From assembly GCA_030626265.1 (NCBI GenBank), contig DAOUPF010000022.1:1-10104 (forward strand): 10,104 bases of DNA, written 5' to 3'. A program made the translations under genes and the position numbers. Shown one piece after another: positions 1-7,917 of this stretch (positions are counted from its first letter, which is position 1; the number at the start of each line of letters is the position of its first letter). This stretch comes from Sulfurovum sp. (GTDB taxonomy: Bacteria > Campylobacterota > Campylobacteria > Campylobacterales > Sulfurovaceae). A model generated the notes under the pieces. The model made no database searches and had not been told where the DNA came from. It saw only the letters and a program-made list of their open reading frames with translations.

Positions 1-1266
1 ACTCAACATTTTAGATTTAAGAAAATTCCTCAAAAGATAGTACTTAGCCATCTAGAGCATATCTTGAATCTAGAGAAGGTAGAGTATGAAAAAGAGGCAC
101 TAGATGTCATAGCTAGGAGTGGAGCAGGAAGCCTGCGTGATTCACTCACTCTACTAGACCAAGCTATAGTATATTCAAAAAGCCATGTAGATATGCCTAC
201 TGTGACTGGTATGCTTGGTATCATAGAGCCATCTTTGTTAGACAAGCTACTAGATAGTTTGCTTGATAAAAATGAGGCTGAGTTACTAGACTTCATACAG
301 CTAGCCTCTGAGTATGAGTCTGAGATGGTTATAGATGAGCTAACTCTATATCTAAAAGAGATTCTGTTTTCAAAAGACAGTAGATTTACTCCACTCATCA
401 TAGATAGATTTTTTAGAGTCCTAGCAGAAGCCAAAGAGCTACTCTCGTTGGGAAGTGATGGTGAGTTTACTCTAGCATTGACACTGTTTAAGATGATGGA
501 AGCACTTTCTGTTCGTGATATAGATGATATGATACGTACTCTACAAAAAGAGCTCTCTGGAGTAAAAGTAGCAAAACCTATGGAAAAAGAGATAGACACC
601 TCTGATATACTAACTACTAGCACTCCAAAAGTAGCTAAAGAAGTAACCGTAGAAAAAGTAAAAGAAGAGATACCAGAGATAAAAATAGAAAAAGCCATAC
701 CTCAAGAGGTGATACAGAAAGCCCCTCCAAAAGAAGAAATTCCTATACCTAAAGAAGAGCCTATCATAGTAGATACAGGTGCTCTCAAATTTAAAACCCT
801 AATACAAAAGATATATGATAGAGACTATGATTTGGGTTCTTGTTTTGAGAGAAATATCACATTTGATAGCTACGGTAACAACTCACTCACATGGCACTCA
901 ACAGCACAAGATGATGATAAAAAAAGACTCATAAATCACTGGAGTATCATCAAGATGTTTGTCCAAGAGTTATATGGATTTGATACAAAGATAGTAAATA
1001 TCCCCTCAGAAGCTAAAAAAAAAACTGAGTTAGTTAGTAGGGAGCAAGAAGCAGAGAGCAAGAAGCTTCCAGTACAACAAAACACTGTTGATGGTTCTAC
1101 TCCAAATAATGACATAGAGATGAAGAGTTCTTGTTTAGCTCCAGAGGCTGGAGATACTGAAGCAGCCAAGGATAAAGACCCATCTGAGCTACTCAAAGAG
1201 CCTATGATAAAAGAGATGATAGAGCTATTTGGTCCCAAGAAAGTTAGGATTAGAAGAAATATCTAA
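1..1266 (+). CDS. dnaX: DNA polymerase III subunit gamma/tau, 3' part (5' end outside window)
   Basis: DnaX is the ATPase of the clamp loader, which places the beta sliding clamp on primed DNA and tethers the polymerase cores. The frame is open from base 1, so 421 C-terminal residues are visible and the Walker motifs lie upstream. Residues 33-52 hold the AAA+ lid with the sensor-2 motif GSLRDSLTLLDQ (Arg46). The collar-type helical domain runs to about residue 190. A Lys/Glu/Pro-rich linker follows (about 190-258), then a compact domain (about 260-335, with two Trp) resembling the C-terminal tau region of short DnaX proteins, and a low-complexity tail ending in a basic segment (PKKVRIRRNI). 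A TTG at base 64 is internal, because homology continues upstream of it. An A10 tract at 1015-1024 interrupts the tail (see its entry). The gene converges with fabH. The family call is secure; the domain limits are estimates. Confidence 0.93.
   Translation, partial: TQHFRFKKIPQKIVLSHLEHILNLEKVEYEKEALDVIARSGAGSLRDSLTLLDQAIVYSKSHVDMPTVTGMLGIIEPSLLDKLLDSLLDKNEAELLDFIQLASEYESEMVIDELTLYLKEILFSKDSRFTPLIIDRFFRVLAEAKELLSLGSDGEFTLALTLFKMMEALSVRDIDDMIRTLQKELSGVKVAKPMEKEIDTSDILTTSTPKVAKEVTVEKVKEEIPEIKIEKAIPQEVIQKAPPKEEIPIPKEEPIIVDTGALKFKTLIQKIYDRDYDLGSCFERNITFDSYGNNSLTWHSTAQDDDKKRLINHWSIIKMFVQELYGFDTKIVNIPSEAKKKTELVSREQEAESKKLPVQQNTVDGSTPNNDIEMKSSCLAPEAGDTEAAKDKDPSELLKEPMIKEMIELFGPKKVRIRRNI
1015..1024 (+). 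other. A10 homopolymer in dnaX, possible slippage site
   Basis: Ten consecutive A encode Lys-Lys-Lys plus the first base of a Thr codon (visible residues 339-342). Adding one A, or a -1 ribosomal shift, gives AAC TGA directly after the tract. Losing one A, or a +1 shift, gives CTG AGT TAG. Both alternative frames therefore stop within three codons. In Thermus thermophilus dnaX, transcriptional slippage on an A9 run makes a shorter DnaX, and E. coli dnaX uses a ribosomal frameshift on A AAA AAG. Here slippage would remove only the last 80 or so residues. Whether it happens is inference. Confidence 0.5.
1042..1066 (+). repeat. 11-base direct repeat within dnaX tail
   Basis: GAGCAAGAAGC occurs twice (1042-1052 and 1056-1066), separated by AGA. 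The 14-base spacing is not a multiple of three, so the two copies are read in different frames. The segment encodes part of the charged low-complexity tail just after the A10 tract. GGGAGC at 1040-1045 can also pair with GCTTCC at 1065-1070 (six pairs, one of them G-T), a weak stem 15 bases after the A10 run. Confidence 0.7.
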
Positions 1267-1279
1267 CTATTAAATGGCA

Positions 1280-2290
1280 CTATTTGCCAGAAAATGGCAA
1301 CAGGGCACTCGCCCAAGTCAGTCCACCACCAAATGTATCCAATAACATCAACTCACCATACTTTAGATTACCAGACTCATATAAATCATTAATAGCCATT
1401 GGGATAGAAGCTGCTGAAGTATTGCCATACTTATCTACAGTCACTACTACTTGATCTTCACGCATCTTGAGTGCATCACCTACTGCTTTGATGATGCGGT
1501 AGTTGGCTTGGTGTGGGATAAAGTGAGGGATATCTTCTGAATTGATTTCATTTTTTGCCAATATCTCTTTGACATCTTTTGTTAGAGTCTTAACTGCTAG
1601 TTTGAATGTCTCATTGCCCTTCATCTGGACAAAGTTTAGACCCTCATCTAGAGCCTTCTGACTCATAGGATTTACCGATCCTGGAGATGGAGTGATAAGA
1701 AAATCTGCATAAGAGCCATCTGCACTTGCATGTATGTCTACAAAGCCTTCATCCTCTTTGTCTGTAGCTGATATCACGGCTGCCCCTGCACCATCACCAA
1801 ACAAGATACAAGTGCCACGATCATTATAATCAACAATTGAGCTAAATTTCTCTGCTCCAATGACTAATACATTTTGTTTCATCCCTGACTCTATAAAAGC
1901 TTTTGCTACTGAAAGTGCATAGACAAATCCACTACATGCTGCTGAAATATCAAAAGCTTGAACATCTCTAATGCCAAGCTTTTCAGATATTATGCATGAA
2001 GTCGCAGGCATATTGAAATAATCAGGAGTAACAGTAGCACAGACTATTAGATCAATATCATCTGTACTTAGATTGGCTCTGTCTATTGCAATTTTAGCGG
2101 CCTTTGTAGCCATATCGCTAGTTGACTCATCTAAAGCTGCTATTCTTCGCTCTTTTATACCCGTTCTTTTTACAATCCACTCATCAGAAGTATCTATCAT
2201 TTTTTCTAAATCAAAGTTACTTAATATTTTTTCAGGTGCATATGCTCCAATTGAGCGGAAAGATGCATACTGAGGTATAGCTCTAGACAT
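1280..2290 (-). CDS. fabH: Beta-ketoacyl-ACP synthase III
   Basis: FabH performs the first condensation of type II fatty acid synthesis, joining acetyl-CoA to malonyl-ACP in the cytoplasm. The 336 residues match the family, with a complete catalytic triad: Cys119 in DISAACSGF, His260 in HQAN and Asn290 in GNTSAAS. The N-terminal thiolase-fold half is also typical (DEWIVKRTGI at about 36-45), and the C-terminal half carries the glycine-rich GGGLTWAS segment. The ATG is preceded by AAAGGG at a suitable distance. It is the last gene of the run ndk, yceD-like, rpmF, plsX, fabH, 24 bases after plsX, and converges with dnaX. Placement next to plsX joins initiation of fatty acid synthesis to phospholipid synthesis. 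Nothing appears missing. Confidence 0.97.
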   Translation of the reverse strand: MSRAIPQYASFRSIGAYAPEKILSNFDLEKMIDTSDEWIVKRTGIKERRIAALDESTSDMATKAAKIAIDRANLSTDDIDLIVCATVTPDYFNMPATSCIISEKLGIRDVQAFDISAACSGFVYALSVAKAFIESGMKQNVLVIGAEKFSSIVDYNDRGTCILFGDGAGAAVISATDKEDEGFVDIHASADGSYADFLITPSPGSVNPMSQKALDEGLNFVQMKGNETFKLAVKTLTKDVKEILAKNEINSEDIPHFIPHQANYRIIKAVGDALKMREDQVVVTVDKYGNTSAASIPMAINDLYESGNLKYGELMLLDTFGGGLTWASALLPFSGK

Positions 2291-2314
2291 AAAAAACCCT
2301 TTTACTTTGATCTA

Positions 2315-3352
2315 TTACTTATTTAGTCTCTCTTGCCCTACGACAAGAAGCTCTTCTATCTTTTTGTTTACATCTGATCTTGTATAGCTAATGGCTTGAA
2401 ATATAGCATTTTTGACAGCTTTTGCATTGGAGCTACCATGTCCTATGATAGCACATCCATTGATGCCTAGCAGTGGTGCTCCACCATACTCTGCATAGTC
2501 AAGCTGCTTTTTCAGGTTACTAAAAACTTTTCTTTTCATTAGTAATGCTCCAAATTTAGCTGGCATTGATTTGCGTATGTGCTGTTTCATAAGTGAAAAT
2601 ACTGCTGTCACTACACCTTCACTTGTTTTTAAAAGTATATTTCCAGTAAATCCATCTGTAACTACCACATCGACATTACCATTGAAGATATCTCTACCTT
2701 CAACATTCCCTTGAAAATTATCAAGGCTCTCTAGTAAACTAAAAGCCTCTTTTGTAAGCTCATTACCTTTACTTTTCTCTGAACCATTTGCTAAAAGTCC
2801 TATACGAGGATTAGGTATACCCATCACCTCTTGGGCATATGCTTCACCCATAGCACCAAACTCATAAAGGTTTTGTGCTTTACAATCCACCACTGCACCT
2901 ACATCAAGAACTAGAGTTTTTTGCTCAACATCAGTAGGCATTAGGGTAGCAAGGGCTGGTTTGGAGATATGAGGTAGCCGTCCTATACGCAAAGTCGCTA
3001 CTGCCATAGTAGCGCCACTATGTCCAGCTGACACTACACCATCTGCATTGCCATTACGAACAAGCTCCACTGCTTTATATATAGAGCAGTCTTTTCGTTT
3101 GAGTGCATCTGTAGCAGAGTCACTCATGCTAATAACATCATTGCAATCAACGATTTCAACTTTATCTTGATAATATAGTGGGAGGTAAGATAGTATATCT
3201 TCTTTGTTTCCTACAAGTATAGGAGTAAATTTTCGCTCATTTAAAGCTTGTACACATCCATCAATAATAGGCTCAGGACCAAAGTCCCCACCCATAGCAT
3301 CAATAGCAATTCGTACTGATGTTATAGGTACAGATTTGTTATCTGTTGACAT
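2315..3352 (-). CDS. plsX: Phosphate acyltransferase PlsX
   Basis: PlsX converts acyl-ACP and phosphate to acyl-phosphate, which PlsY then transfers to glycerol-3-phosphate as the first step of phospholipid synthesis. It is a peripheral membrane enzyme. The 345 residues are the usual length. The family signature DAMGGDFGP lies at about 18-26 after a short N-terminal extension, and the conserved GHSGATMA, DVGA and TDGFTGNI segments follow in order. The ATG shares one base with the rpmF stop (TAATG), indicating translational coupling to rpmF, and fabH follows 24 bases later. The rpmF-plsX-fabH order is widely conserved. The stop is TAA. Confidence 0.96.
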   Translation of the reverse strand: MSTDNKSVPITSVRIAIDAMGGDFGPEPIIDGCVQALNERKFTPILVGNKEDILSYLPLYYQDKVEIVDCNDVISMSDSATDALKRKDCSIYKAVELVRNGNADGVVSAGHSGATMAVATLRIGRLPHISKPALATLMPTDVEQKTLVLDVGAVVDCKAQNLYEFGAMGEAYAQEVMGIPNPRIGLLANGSEKSKGNELTKEAFSLLESLDNFQGNVEGRDIFNGNVDVVVTDGFTGNILLKTSEGVVTAVFSLMKQHIRKSMPAKFGALLMKRKVFSNLKKQLDYAEYGGAPLLGINGCAIIGHGSSNAKAVKNAIFQAISYTRSDVNKKIEELLVVGQERLNK

Positions 3353-3504
3353 TATGCTTTATATTCGCCTGTCGTCATATTCATGTGGTGAGGCATTCTC
3401 CATGTACCATCTTCATCTTTAACTGGTCTTGGAAGTGTCAATTTGTAGTGTGTTCTACCTTTTGCTGCTCTTGTTTTACTATGTCGTCTCTTAGGTACTG
3501 CCAT
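3352..3504 (-). CDS. rpmF: 50S ribosomal protein L32
   Basis: A 50-codon gene translating as a typical L32: it begins [20 protein letters not shown] and continues with the conserved [14 protein letters not shown] and PHHMN segments. L32 is a small basic protein of the large ribosomal subunit. This copy has no cysteine, so it belongs to the zinc-free form. A ribosome binding site (GAAGGA) lies about seven bases before the ATG. The stop TAA overlaps the plsX ATG by one base. Upstream is the YceD-family gene, the usual neighbour of rpmF. The call rests on the translated sequence and the context. Confidence 0.95.
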   Translation of the reverse strand: MAVPKRRHSKTRAAKGRTHYKLTLPRPVKDEDGTWRMPHHMNMTTGEYKA

Positions 3505-3529
3505 TTTTAATCCTTCATTTTATATTTAA

Positions 3530-3904
3530 TCAAAACTCTATTTCAAGTTCTTCATCACTACTATCACATTTTGGACAGTAATGATATGCTGTTTTATGTG
3601 CGTTTATTTCGCTCTCTAGTATATATGATATATCTATAGTGCCATCTAAAAACTCAATTATATCTAAATCGTCTTTATCTTTGAGTACCTGATCACTAAG
3701 TGAGAGTTTTAAATCATTATCTAGACTTTGTAGATATGAATCTCCACACCTATCACAACCTAATTCAATCTCTCCACTCACTTTAGCATCAAGTGCAACT
3801 CTATGATAGCCACTCTTTTTCAAAGTACCTACTACTCTCGCACCATCTGATACAAAATCAAATGGTTTTGGACTAGAGCTTACTTTATCAAATAGTATTT
3901 TCAT
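3530..3904 (-). CDS. YceD-family (DUF177) protein, 23S rRNA accumulation/L32-associated
   Basis: A 124-residue protein of the YceD/DUF177 family, recognised from the central CDRCG motif (about residues 50-54), the acidic C-terminal half and its position directly before rpmF. E. coli YceD is linked to 23S rRNA accumulation, and the family is almost always paired with L32; its exact biochemical role is not settled. A second Cys pair, CPKC, lies near the C-terminus (about 112-115). With the first pair it makes four cysteines that could bind zinc, which is inference. The ATG lies 11 bases after the ndk stop and the gene ends 25 bases before rpmF, so it is probably co-transcribed with both. Confidence 0.85.
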   Translation of the reverse strand: MKILFDKVSSSPKPFDFVSDGARVVGTLKKSGYHRVALDAKVSGEIELGCDRCGDSYLQSLDNDLKLSLSDQVLKDKDDLDIIEFLDGTIDISYILESEINAHKTAYHYCPKCDSSDEELEIEF

Positions 3905-3915
3905 ACTAATTTAAC

Positions 3916-4329
3916 CTATACAATATCTCTTTGTGCAAAGAAGAAATTGATTTCGATATCAGCATTCTCAGCTGAATCACTTCCATGAACTGCATTAGCA
4001 TCAATACTTTCAGCAAAATCAGCTCTGATAGTTCCCTCTGCTGCCTCTTTAGGATTAGTTGCACCCATTAGCTCTCTATTTTTAGCCATTGCATTCTCAC
4101 CCTCTAGTACAGTTACAACAACTGGACCAGAGATCATAAACTCTACAAGGTCTGCAAAGAATGGTCTTTCTGCGTGTACTGCATAAAAAGCTTCGGCGTC
4201 TGCACGGCTAAGCTGAATCTTTTTTGTTACAGCAATTCTTAGTCCTGCATTCTCAAATCGAGCAAGTATCTGCCCCACAACATTTTTGGCTACTGCATCT
4301 GGTTTGATGATTGATAGTGTTTGCTCCAT
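3916..4329 (-). CDS. ndk: Nucleoside-diphosphate kinase
   Basis: Ndk transfers the terminal phosphate of ATP to nucleoside diphosphates through a phosphohistidine, balancing NTP and dNTP pools. From the ATG at 4329 the protein is 137 residues and starts [16 protein letters not shown], exactly the family N-terminus. The catalytic His is at about 115 in NAVHGSDS, and the C-terminal FFFAQRDIV is also typical. The frame stays open to a TTG at 4377, but the 16 extra residues have no family counterpart and overlap the likely leader, so the ATG with AGGG upstream is preferred. It is the first gene of the run leading to fabH, with a candidate promoter about 60 bases upstream. Confidence 0.96.
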   Translation of the reverse strand: MEQTLSIIKPDAVAKNVVGQILARFENAGLRIAVTKKIQLSRADAEAFYAVHAERPFFADLVEFMISGPVVVTVLEGENAMAKNRELMGATNPKEAAEGTIRADFAESIDANAVHGSDSAENADIEINFFFAQRDIV

Positions 4330-4391
4330 GGATATCCCTAGGTATATTAATTTGCTTTTATAGTCATTACTGCTCAAAGCATTAGGGCGGG

Positions 4392-4399
4392 ATTTTATC
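4392..4399 (-). promoter_or_regulatory. Candidate sigma-70 promoter (-10) for ndk operon
   Basis: On the - strand the sequence reads CGATAAAATCCC, with GATAAAAT as the likely -10 element. It lies about 62 bases before the ndk ATG, in an AT-rich stretch. Campylobacterota housekeeping promoters generally show a clear -10 and no conserved -35, which fits. This is an inference from sequence alone. Confidence 0.45.
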
Positions 4400-4437
4400 G
4401 AAAATAAGATTAAATAGTGATTAAAGCAAAATATTTT

Positions 4438-4462
4438 AGTAAGATATTTCAGTAAGATATTT
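4438..4462. repeat. Tandem direct repeat upstream of ndk
   Basis: AGTAAGATATTT appears twice (4438-4449 and 4451-4462), separated by one C and followed by a partial third copy, AGTAA. The period is 13 bases, slightly over one helical turn. It lies 39 bases or more upstream of the ndk -10 candidate and downstream of the fdxA hairpin. It could be a pair of regulator sites, an AT-rich upstream element or a chance repeat; I cannot distinguish these. Confidence 0.6.
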
Positions 4463-4489
4463 AGTAATAAACTTTAAATAAGAATATAC

Positions 4490-4508
4490 TGTCGGGAGAG
4501 CCCCGACA
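4490..4508 (-). terminator. Hairpin downstream of fdxA, probable terminator
   Basis: A perfect 7-base-pair GC-rich stem (TGTCGGG with CCCGACA) with a 5-base loop starts eight bases after the fdxA stop. On the - strand the sequence after it is AT-rich but has no clean T run, so it is an imperfect intrinsic terminator. It separates fdxA from the ndk promoter region, which supports fdxA being transcribed alone. Confidence 0.65.
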
Positions 4509-4516
4509 TAAAGATT

Positions 4517-4792
4517 TTAGTCTTCTACGACTGGCTCACCTTTAGCGCCTCTACCTTCCATTGCTGGCAGACCATCAACAACATCACCCCACTGGATACA
4601 TCCCTCTGTTGGGCAAGCTTCAGCACATGCTGGCTCATCGTGGTGATCTACACACTCAACGCACTTATCTGCATGAACATAATAAATATCTTCACCCGTT
4701 GGGTTATCGTCCTCATCTACAATCGCTTCTACAGGGCACTCATCGATGCACGCTGCACAGTTAATACAAGTATCTGTAATAATTACTGCCAT
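4517..4792 (-). CDS. fdxA: 2[4Fe-4S] ferredoxin
   Basis: A 91-residue low-potential electron carrier. The first cluster motif is Cys9, Cys12, Cys15 and Cys19 followed by Pro (CxxCxxCxxxCP). The second is Cys44, Cys47, Cys56 and Cys60 followed by Pro. The eight residues between Cys47 and Cys56 and the C-terminal extension mark the Allochromatium-type ferredoxins. An extra Cys65 follows. The protein is strongly acidic. AAGGAG ends six bases before the ATG, and a candidate promoter lies close upstream. The gene stands between two hairpins and is likely monocistronic. In Campylobacter jejuni the fdxA gene near ndk is reported as iron-induced and linked to aerotolerance. Partner enzymes (for example a 2-oxoacid oxidoreductase) cannot be told from this window. 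Confidence 0.95.
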   Translation of the reverse strand: MAVIITDTCINCAACIDECPVEAIVDEDDNPTGEDIYYVHADKCVECVDHHDEPACAEACPTEGCIQWGDVVDGLPAMEGRGAKGEPVVED

Positions 4793-4821
4793 TTTCTACT
4801 CCTTAATATGTAAAGTAAGAA

Positions 4822-4827
4822 ACTATA
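4822..4827 (-). promoter_or_regulatory. Candidate promoter (-10) for fdxA
   Basis: On the - strand the sequence reads TGTGCTATAGTTT, with TATAGT as the -10 element. Transcription would start about 20-25 bases before the ATG, just ahead of the AAGGAG ribosome binding site (4799-4804). No -35 is evident, as expected for this phylum. The assignment is inferred. Confidence 0.5.
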
Positions 4828-4888
4828 GCACAACATGCGTAAACAAAACTTTAATTTTGATGTATTTTTATGATTTTTATGATGTAGT

Positions 4889-4927
4889 AACACCTCAATC
4901 CATTATGATTATCACTATTGAGGTGTT
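4889..4927 (-). terminator. Long hairpin between metK and fdxA; Fur-box-like loop
   Basis: An 11-base-pair perfect stem (AACACCTCAAT at 4889-4899 with ATTGAGGTGTT at 4917-4927) encloses a 17-base loop. It begins 12 bases after the metK stop, the position expected for the end of the pheA-to-metK transcript, but no T run follows. The loop holds TGATTATCA, a 9-base palindrome. Read on the - strand, GTGATAATCATAATGG resembles the Fur box core. It may therefore be a terminator, a regulator site for fdxA, or both. Confidence 0.5.
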
Positions 4928-4939
4928 TAGAATATTTTA

Positions 4940-6097
4940 CTATATATTAAGATAAGATTTTATCTCTTCTACTCTATTAGTTTTTTCCCAATTAAAGCCA
5001 TCTTCTTCACGACCAAAGTGACCATAAGAAGCTGTTCTTCTGTATATTGGTTTAAGCAAATCTAGAGATTTTATAATTCCAGCTGGTGTTAGGTTAAAAA
5101 GTGCCATAACGCACTCCTCAATCTTTGACTCCTCTATATCAGAAGTTCCCTCAGTATCTACCATGATTGATACTGGCTCCACTACACCAATAGCATATGC
5201 TAACTGTATTGTCACCTTATCAGCAACTCCTGCGGCTACTAAGTTTTTGGCTACATGGCGAGCTGCATATGCAGCTGATCTATCAACCTTTGTTGGGTCT
5301 TTTCCTGAGAACGCTCCTCCACCATGAGGACAAGATCCACCATAAGTATCTACAATTATCTTACGACCTGTAAGTCCCGCATCTCCCTGAGGTCCCCCGA
5401 TTACAAATCTACCTGTAGGATTGATATGGTATACAATATCTTTACTCAATAGCTCATTTGGTATCACCGCTTCTATAACCTCTGACAAAACACCTCTATG
5501 CAGAGTTTTTTGATCTACATCAGGACTATGCTGAGTAGATACTACCACTGTCATTACCTCAACTGGCTTGCCATCAACATAGCGAACACTCACTTGTGCT
5601 TTACCATCTGGACGCAGATAAGGTAAGGTACCATTCTTCCTGACCTCTGCTAGCTTTGCAGTAAGTTTATGTGCTAGAGAGATAGGTAGAGGCATAAGCT
5701 CTTTGGTTTCATTACAAGCATAACCAAACATTAATCCTTGATCTCCTGCTCCTATCTCACCACCCTCCTGGTCAACACCTTGGTTGATATCAGGGCTCTG
5801 CTCACCTACACCATTGAGCACACCTGCAGATCTATAGTCAAATCCAAAACTGGCATCTGTATAACCTATCTCTCTCACTACCTCTCTAGCAATCTCTTGC
5901 ATTGGGGCATAAGTATCTGTCTTTAACTCACCTGCTATAACACAAAAACCATTACTTAGAAGCGTCTCACATGCTACTCTAGCATTAGTATCATTGGCTA
6001 TAATGTGATCTAGTATCGCATCAGAAATCTGATCTGCCATCTTGTCAGGATGCCCTTCTGTAACTGATTCACTTGTAAATATATACTCTTTTATCAT
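4940..6097 (-). CDS. metK: S-adenosylmethionine synthetase
   Basis: MetK makes S-adenosylmethionine from methionine and ATP in the cytoplasm. The 385 residues contain the family motifs in order: [16 protein letters not shown] at about 15-30 (His16 and Asp18 at the active site), [11 protein letters not shown] at about 116-126, and the glycine-rich P-loop-like [16 protein letters not shown] at about 259-274. The length and N-terminus match the widespread bacterial form rather than the divergent form, starting near MYLFTSEVVSPGHPDK, that I recall from Campylobacter. The ATG overlaps the dxs stop (ATGA), and GAGGA lies just upstream, so translation is probably coupled to dxs. It is the last gene of the unit and is followed by a hairpin. 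No SAM riboswitch is visible, as expected for an internal operon gene. Confidence 0.97.
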   Translation of the reverse strand: MIKEYIFTSESVTEGHPDKMADQISDAILDHIIANDTNARVACETLLSNGFCVIAGELKTDTYAPMQEIAREVVREIGYTDASFGFDYRSAGVLNGVGEQSPDINQGVDQEGGEIGAGDQGLMFGYACNETKELMPLPISLAHKLTAKLAEVRKNGTLPYLRPDGKAQVSVRYVDGKPVEVMTVVVSTQHSPDVDQKTLHRGVLSEVIEAVIPNELLSKDIVYHINPTGRFVIGGPQGDAGLTGRKIIVDTYGGSCPHGGGAFSGKDPTKVDRSAAYAARHVAKNLVAAGVADKVTIQLAYAIGVVEPVSIMVDTEGTSDIEESKIEECVMALFNLTPAGIIKSLDLLKPIYRRTASYGHFGREEDGFNWEKTNRVEEIKSYLNI

Positions 6098-7917
6098 TTA
6101 TTCCTCGCTATTGTGATTTTTATTTTTTCGGCTATCTGTTCAGGTAAAATACCCAAAGATTCTTCTACTAATATTGTATTACCATGAGTTATAAAGTCAT
6201 CATCATACTCAAAAGTTGTTAATGATACATCAAGGATATCTTCTTTAGAAAGGAACTCTCCGATTGCTGAACCGACCCCTCCCATTTTGACACTATCACT
6301 AAATACAAACCACTGCTTGTATTTTGAAGATAGCTCCATGAGCATCTCCTCATCTAAAGGTTTTACAAAACGCAAGTCTAATATAGCAGGGCTTGCATCT
6401 TCCATCATCTCAGAGACTTTTATTGCACGACCTACTCCATTGCCATATCCTATAAAGAGTATATCTTCACCCTCAGATACCAAATATGATTTACCCAGCT
6501 CATAATCTGGTACTGTACTATCCTCCACCATAAATACACCTCTAGGGTATCTAAATGCCAATGGTCTAGGGAACTCGGCTGCAAATTTCATAATCTTTTG
6601 CATACCAGACCTATTAAACGGAGCACAGAGTGTCATATTTGGTATAGGTCTAAGAAATGATATATCAAATACACCTTGGTGTGTCTCACCATCCTCACCT
6701 ACAATACCAGCTCTATCAATAGCAAAAACAACACCCAAGTTCATCAATGCTATATCATGAACTACTTGGTCAAATCCACGCTGTAGAAATGTGGAGTATA
6801 TTGTACAAAAAGGTTTGAAACCCTCTTTGGCAAGTGGTCCCATAGAGGTGACTGCATGCTGTTCTGCTATAGCTACATCCCAAAAACGATCTGGAAATGA
6901 CTCTAATAGTTTAGATAATCCTGTACCTCCTGGCATAGCAGCAGTAACACCTACTATACTCTTGTCTGCTTCTGCCATATCATGCAGTGTATCGCCAAAG
7001 ATATCTGTAGCTGGTTTTTTACCTGATTTCTTCAGTGGCTTACCATTCTTTGGATTGAAAGCTCCTACTCCATGCCACTTCTCTAGTGTACCCTCTGCTC
7101 TCTCATAACCTTTACCTTTAGTTGTCTGAGCGTGGACTATTACTGGCTTACCCATGCCTTTTGCAATCTTGAGTGTACTTACTATAGACTCTATATCATG
7201 TCCATCTAATGGCCCTATATACTCAATACCTAACTCCTCAAAAAGTATACCTGGAGTAATCAAATGTAGTGACTCTTCAAATCTCTTTGCCATATATGTT
7301 GCACCTTCGGGAAAGTGCTCTAGGAGTTGTTGAGTTTTTTTCTTAAATTTCTGATAAAAAGGGCTTGCCATTGTAGTAGAGAGATAGCGGCTTATAGCTC
7401 CAATTGGTTTTGCAATACTCATCTCATTGTCATTAAGAATAATTACTACTGGATACTGCCTGTCTCCTAACTCATTAAGAGCTTCATATACCATACCAGC
7501 GGTCATACTACCATCACCTATGAAAGCAACTGGTATACGATCTTGACCCTTGAGTGCTATCGCTTTGGCAACACCTACAGCTAGAGATATAGAGGTAGAG
7601 CTATGTCCTGCTTTGTAATAGTCATACTTTGACTCTTTTGGGTCAGTATAACCACAGGTTCCACCAAACTGTCTTAGAGTATCAAACTCATCCCATCTCT
7701 CTGTCAAAAGTTTATGAGCATAAGCTTGATGAGATACATCAAACAAAAAAGGATCATTAGGGACATCAAATACATGATGCATAGCTACTATCAAATCTGT
7801 AGCACCTAATGATGAGCTAAGGTGTCCACCATTTTTACTCACTGTTGAGAGTATCTTCTCACGAATATCAACTGATATCTTCTTTAGCTCTTCTATAGAT
7901 TTTTCGGTAATTCTCAT
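6094..7917 (-). CDS. dxs: 1-deoxy-D-xylulose-5-phosphate synthase
   Basis: Dxs condenses pyruvate and glyceraldehyde-3-phosphate, using thiamine diphosphate, in the first step of the MEP isoprenoid pathway. The protein also supplies DXP for thiamine and pyridoxal phosphate. The 607 residues show domain I with GGHLSSSLG (about 30-38), VSHQAYAHK (61-69) and the thiamine-binding GDGSMTAG to LNDN segment (134-164). Domain II holds the catalytic Glu of AIAEQHAV (Glu352). A transketolase C-terminal domain (about 485-607) includes GYGNGVGRA. Both ends overlap their neighbours by four bases (ATGA), with the 83-codon gene upstream and metK downstream. In Campylobacter and Helicobacter dxs follows fliH; here the flagellar genes are absent. 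Confidence 0.97.
   Translation of the reverse strand: MRITEKSIEELKKISVDIREKILSTVSKNGGHLSSSLGATDLIVAMHHVFDVPNDPFLFDVSHQAYAHKLLTERWDEFDTLRQFGGTCGYTDPKESKYDYYKAGHSSTSISLAVGVAKAIALKGQDRIPVAFIGDGSMTAGMVYEALNELGDRQYPVVIILNDNEMSIAKPIGAISRYLSTTMASPFYQKFKKKTQQLLEHFPEGATYMAKRFEESLHLITPGILFEELGIEYIGPLDGHDIESIVSTLKIAKGMGKPVIVHAQTTKGKGYERAEGTLEKWHGVGAFNPKNGKPLKKSGKKPATDIFGDTLHDMAEADKSIVGVTAAMPGGTGLSKLLESFPDRFWDVAIAEQHAVTSMGPLAKEGFKPFCTIYSTFLQRGFDQVVHDIALMNLGVVFAIDRAGIVGEDGETHQGVFDISFLRPIPNMTLCAPFNRSGMQKIMKFAAEFPRPLAFRYPRGVFMVEDSTVPDYELGKSYLVSEGEDILFIGYGNGVGRAIKVSEMMEDASPAILDLRFVKPLDEEMLMELSSKYKQWFVFSDSVKMGGVGSAIGEFLSKEDILDVSLTTFEYDDDFITHGNTILVEESLGILPEQIAEKIKITIARNK

Noticed and set aside
30..698. Long open frame on the - strand opposite dnaX (222 codons)
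   Set aside because: It is antisense to well-conserved dnaX sequence, is Ser-rich low-complexity with no recognisable domain, and has no operon context. It is a shadow of dnaX codon use.
1275..1300. Overlapping small inverted repeats (TGGCA, TTGCCA, TGGCAA) at the dnaX/fabH convergence, as a possible bidirectional terminator
   Set aside because: The stems are only 5-6 pairs, no T run follows on either strand, and most of the structure lies within the fabH coding end. Too weak to list as a terminator.
3517..3524. TATAAAAT on the - strand before rpmF as a separate promoter
   Set aside because: It lies about 12 bases before the rpmF ATG, so a transcript would start within or after the ribosome binding site. 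More likely AT-rich spacer.
4330..4377. TTG-initiated extension of ndk by 16 codons
   Set aside because: The extra residues have no counterpart in the Ndk family, and the ATG at 4329 gives the exact family start and length.
4561..4764. Open frame on the + strand opposite fdxA, rich in His and Leu
   Set aside because: Fully antisense to the ferredoxin gene, with no ribosome binding site or domain; a shadow frame.
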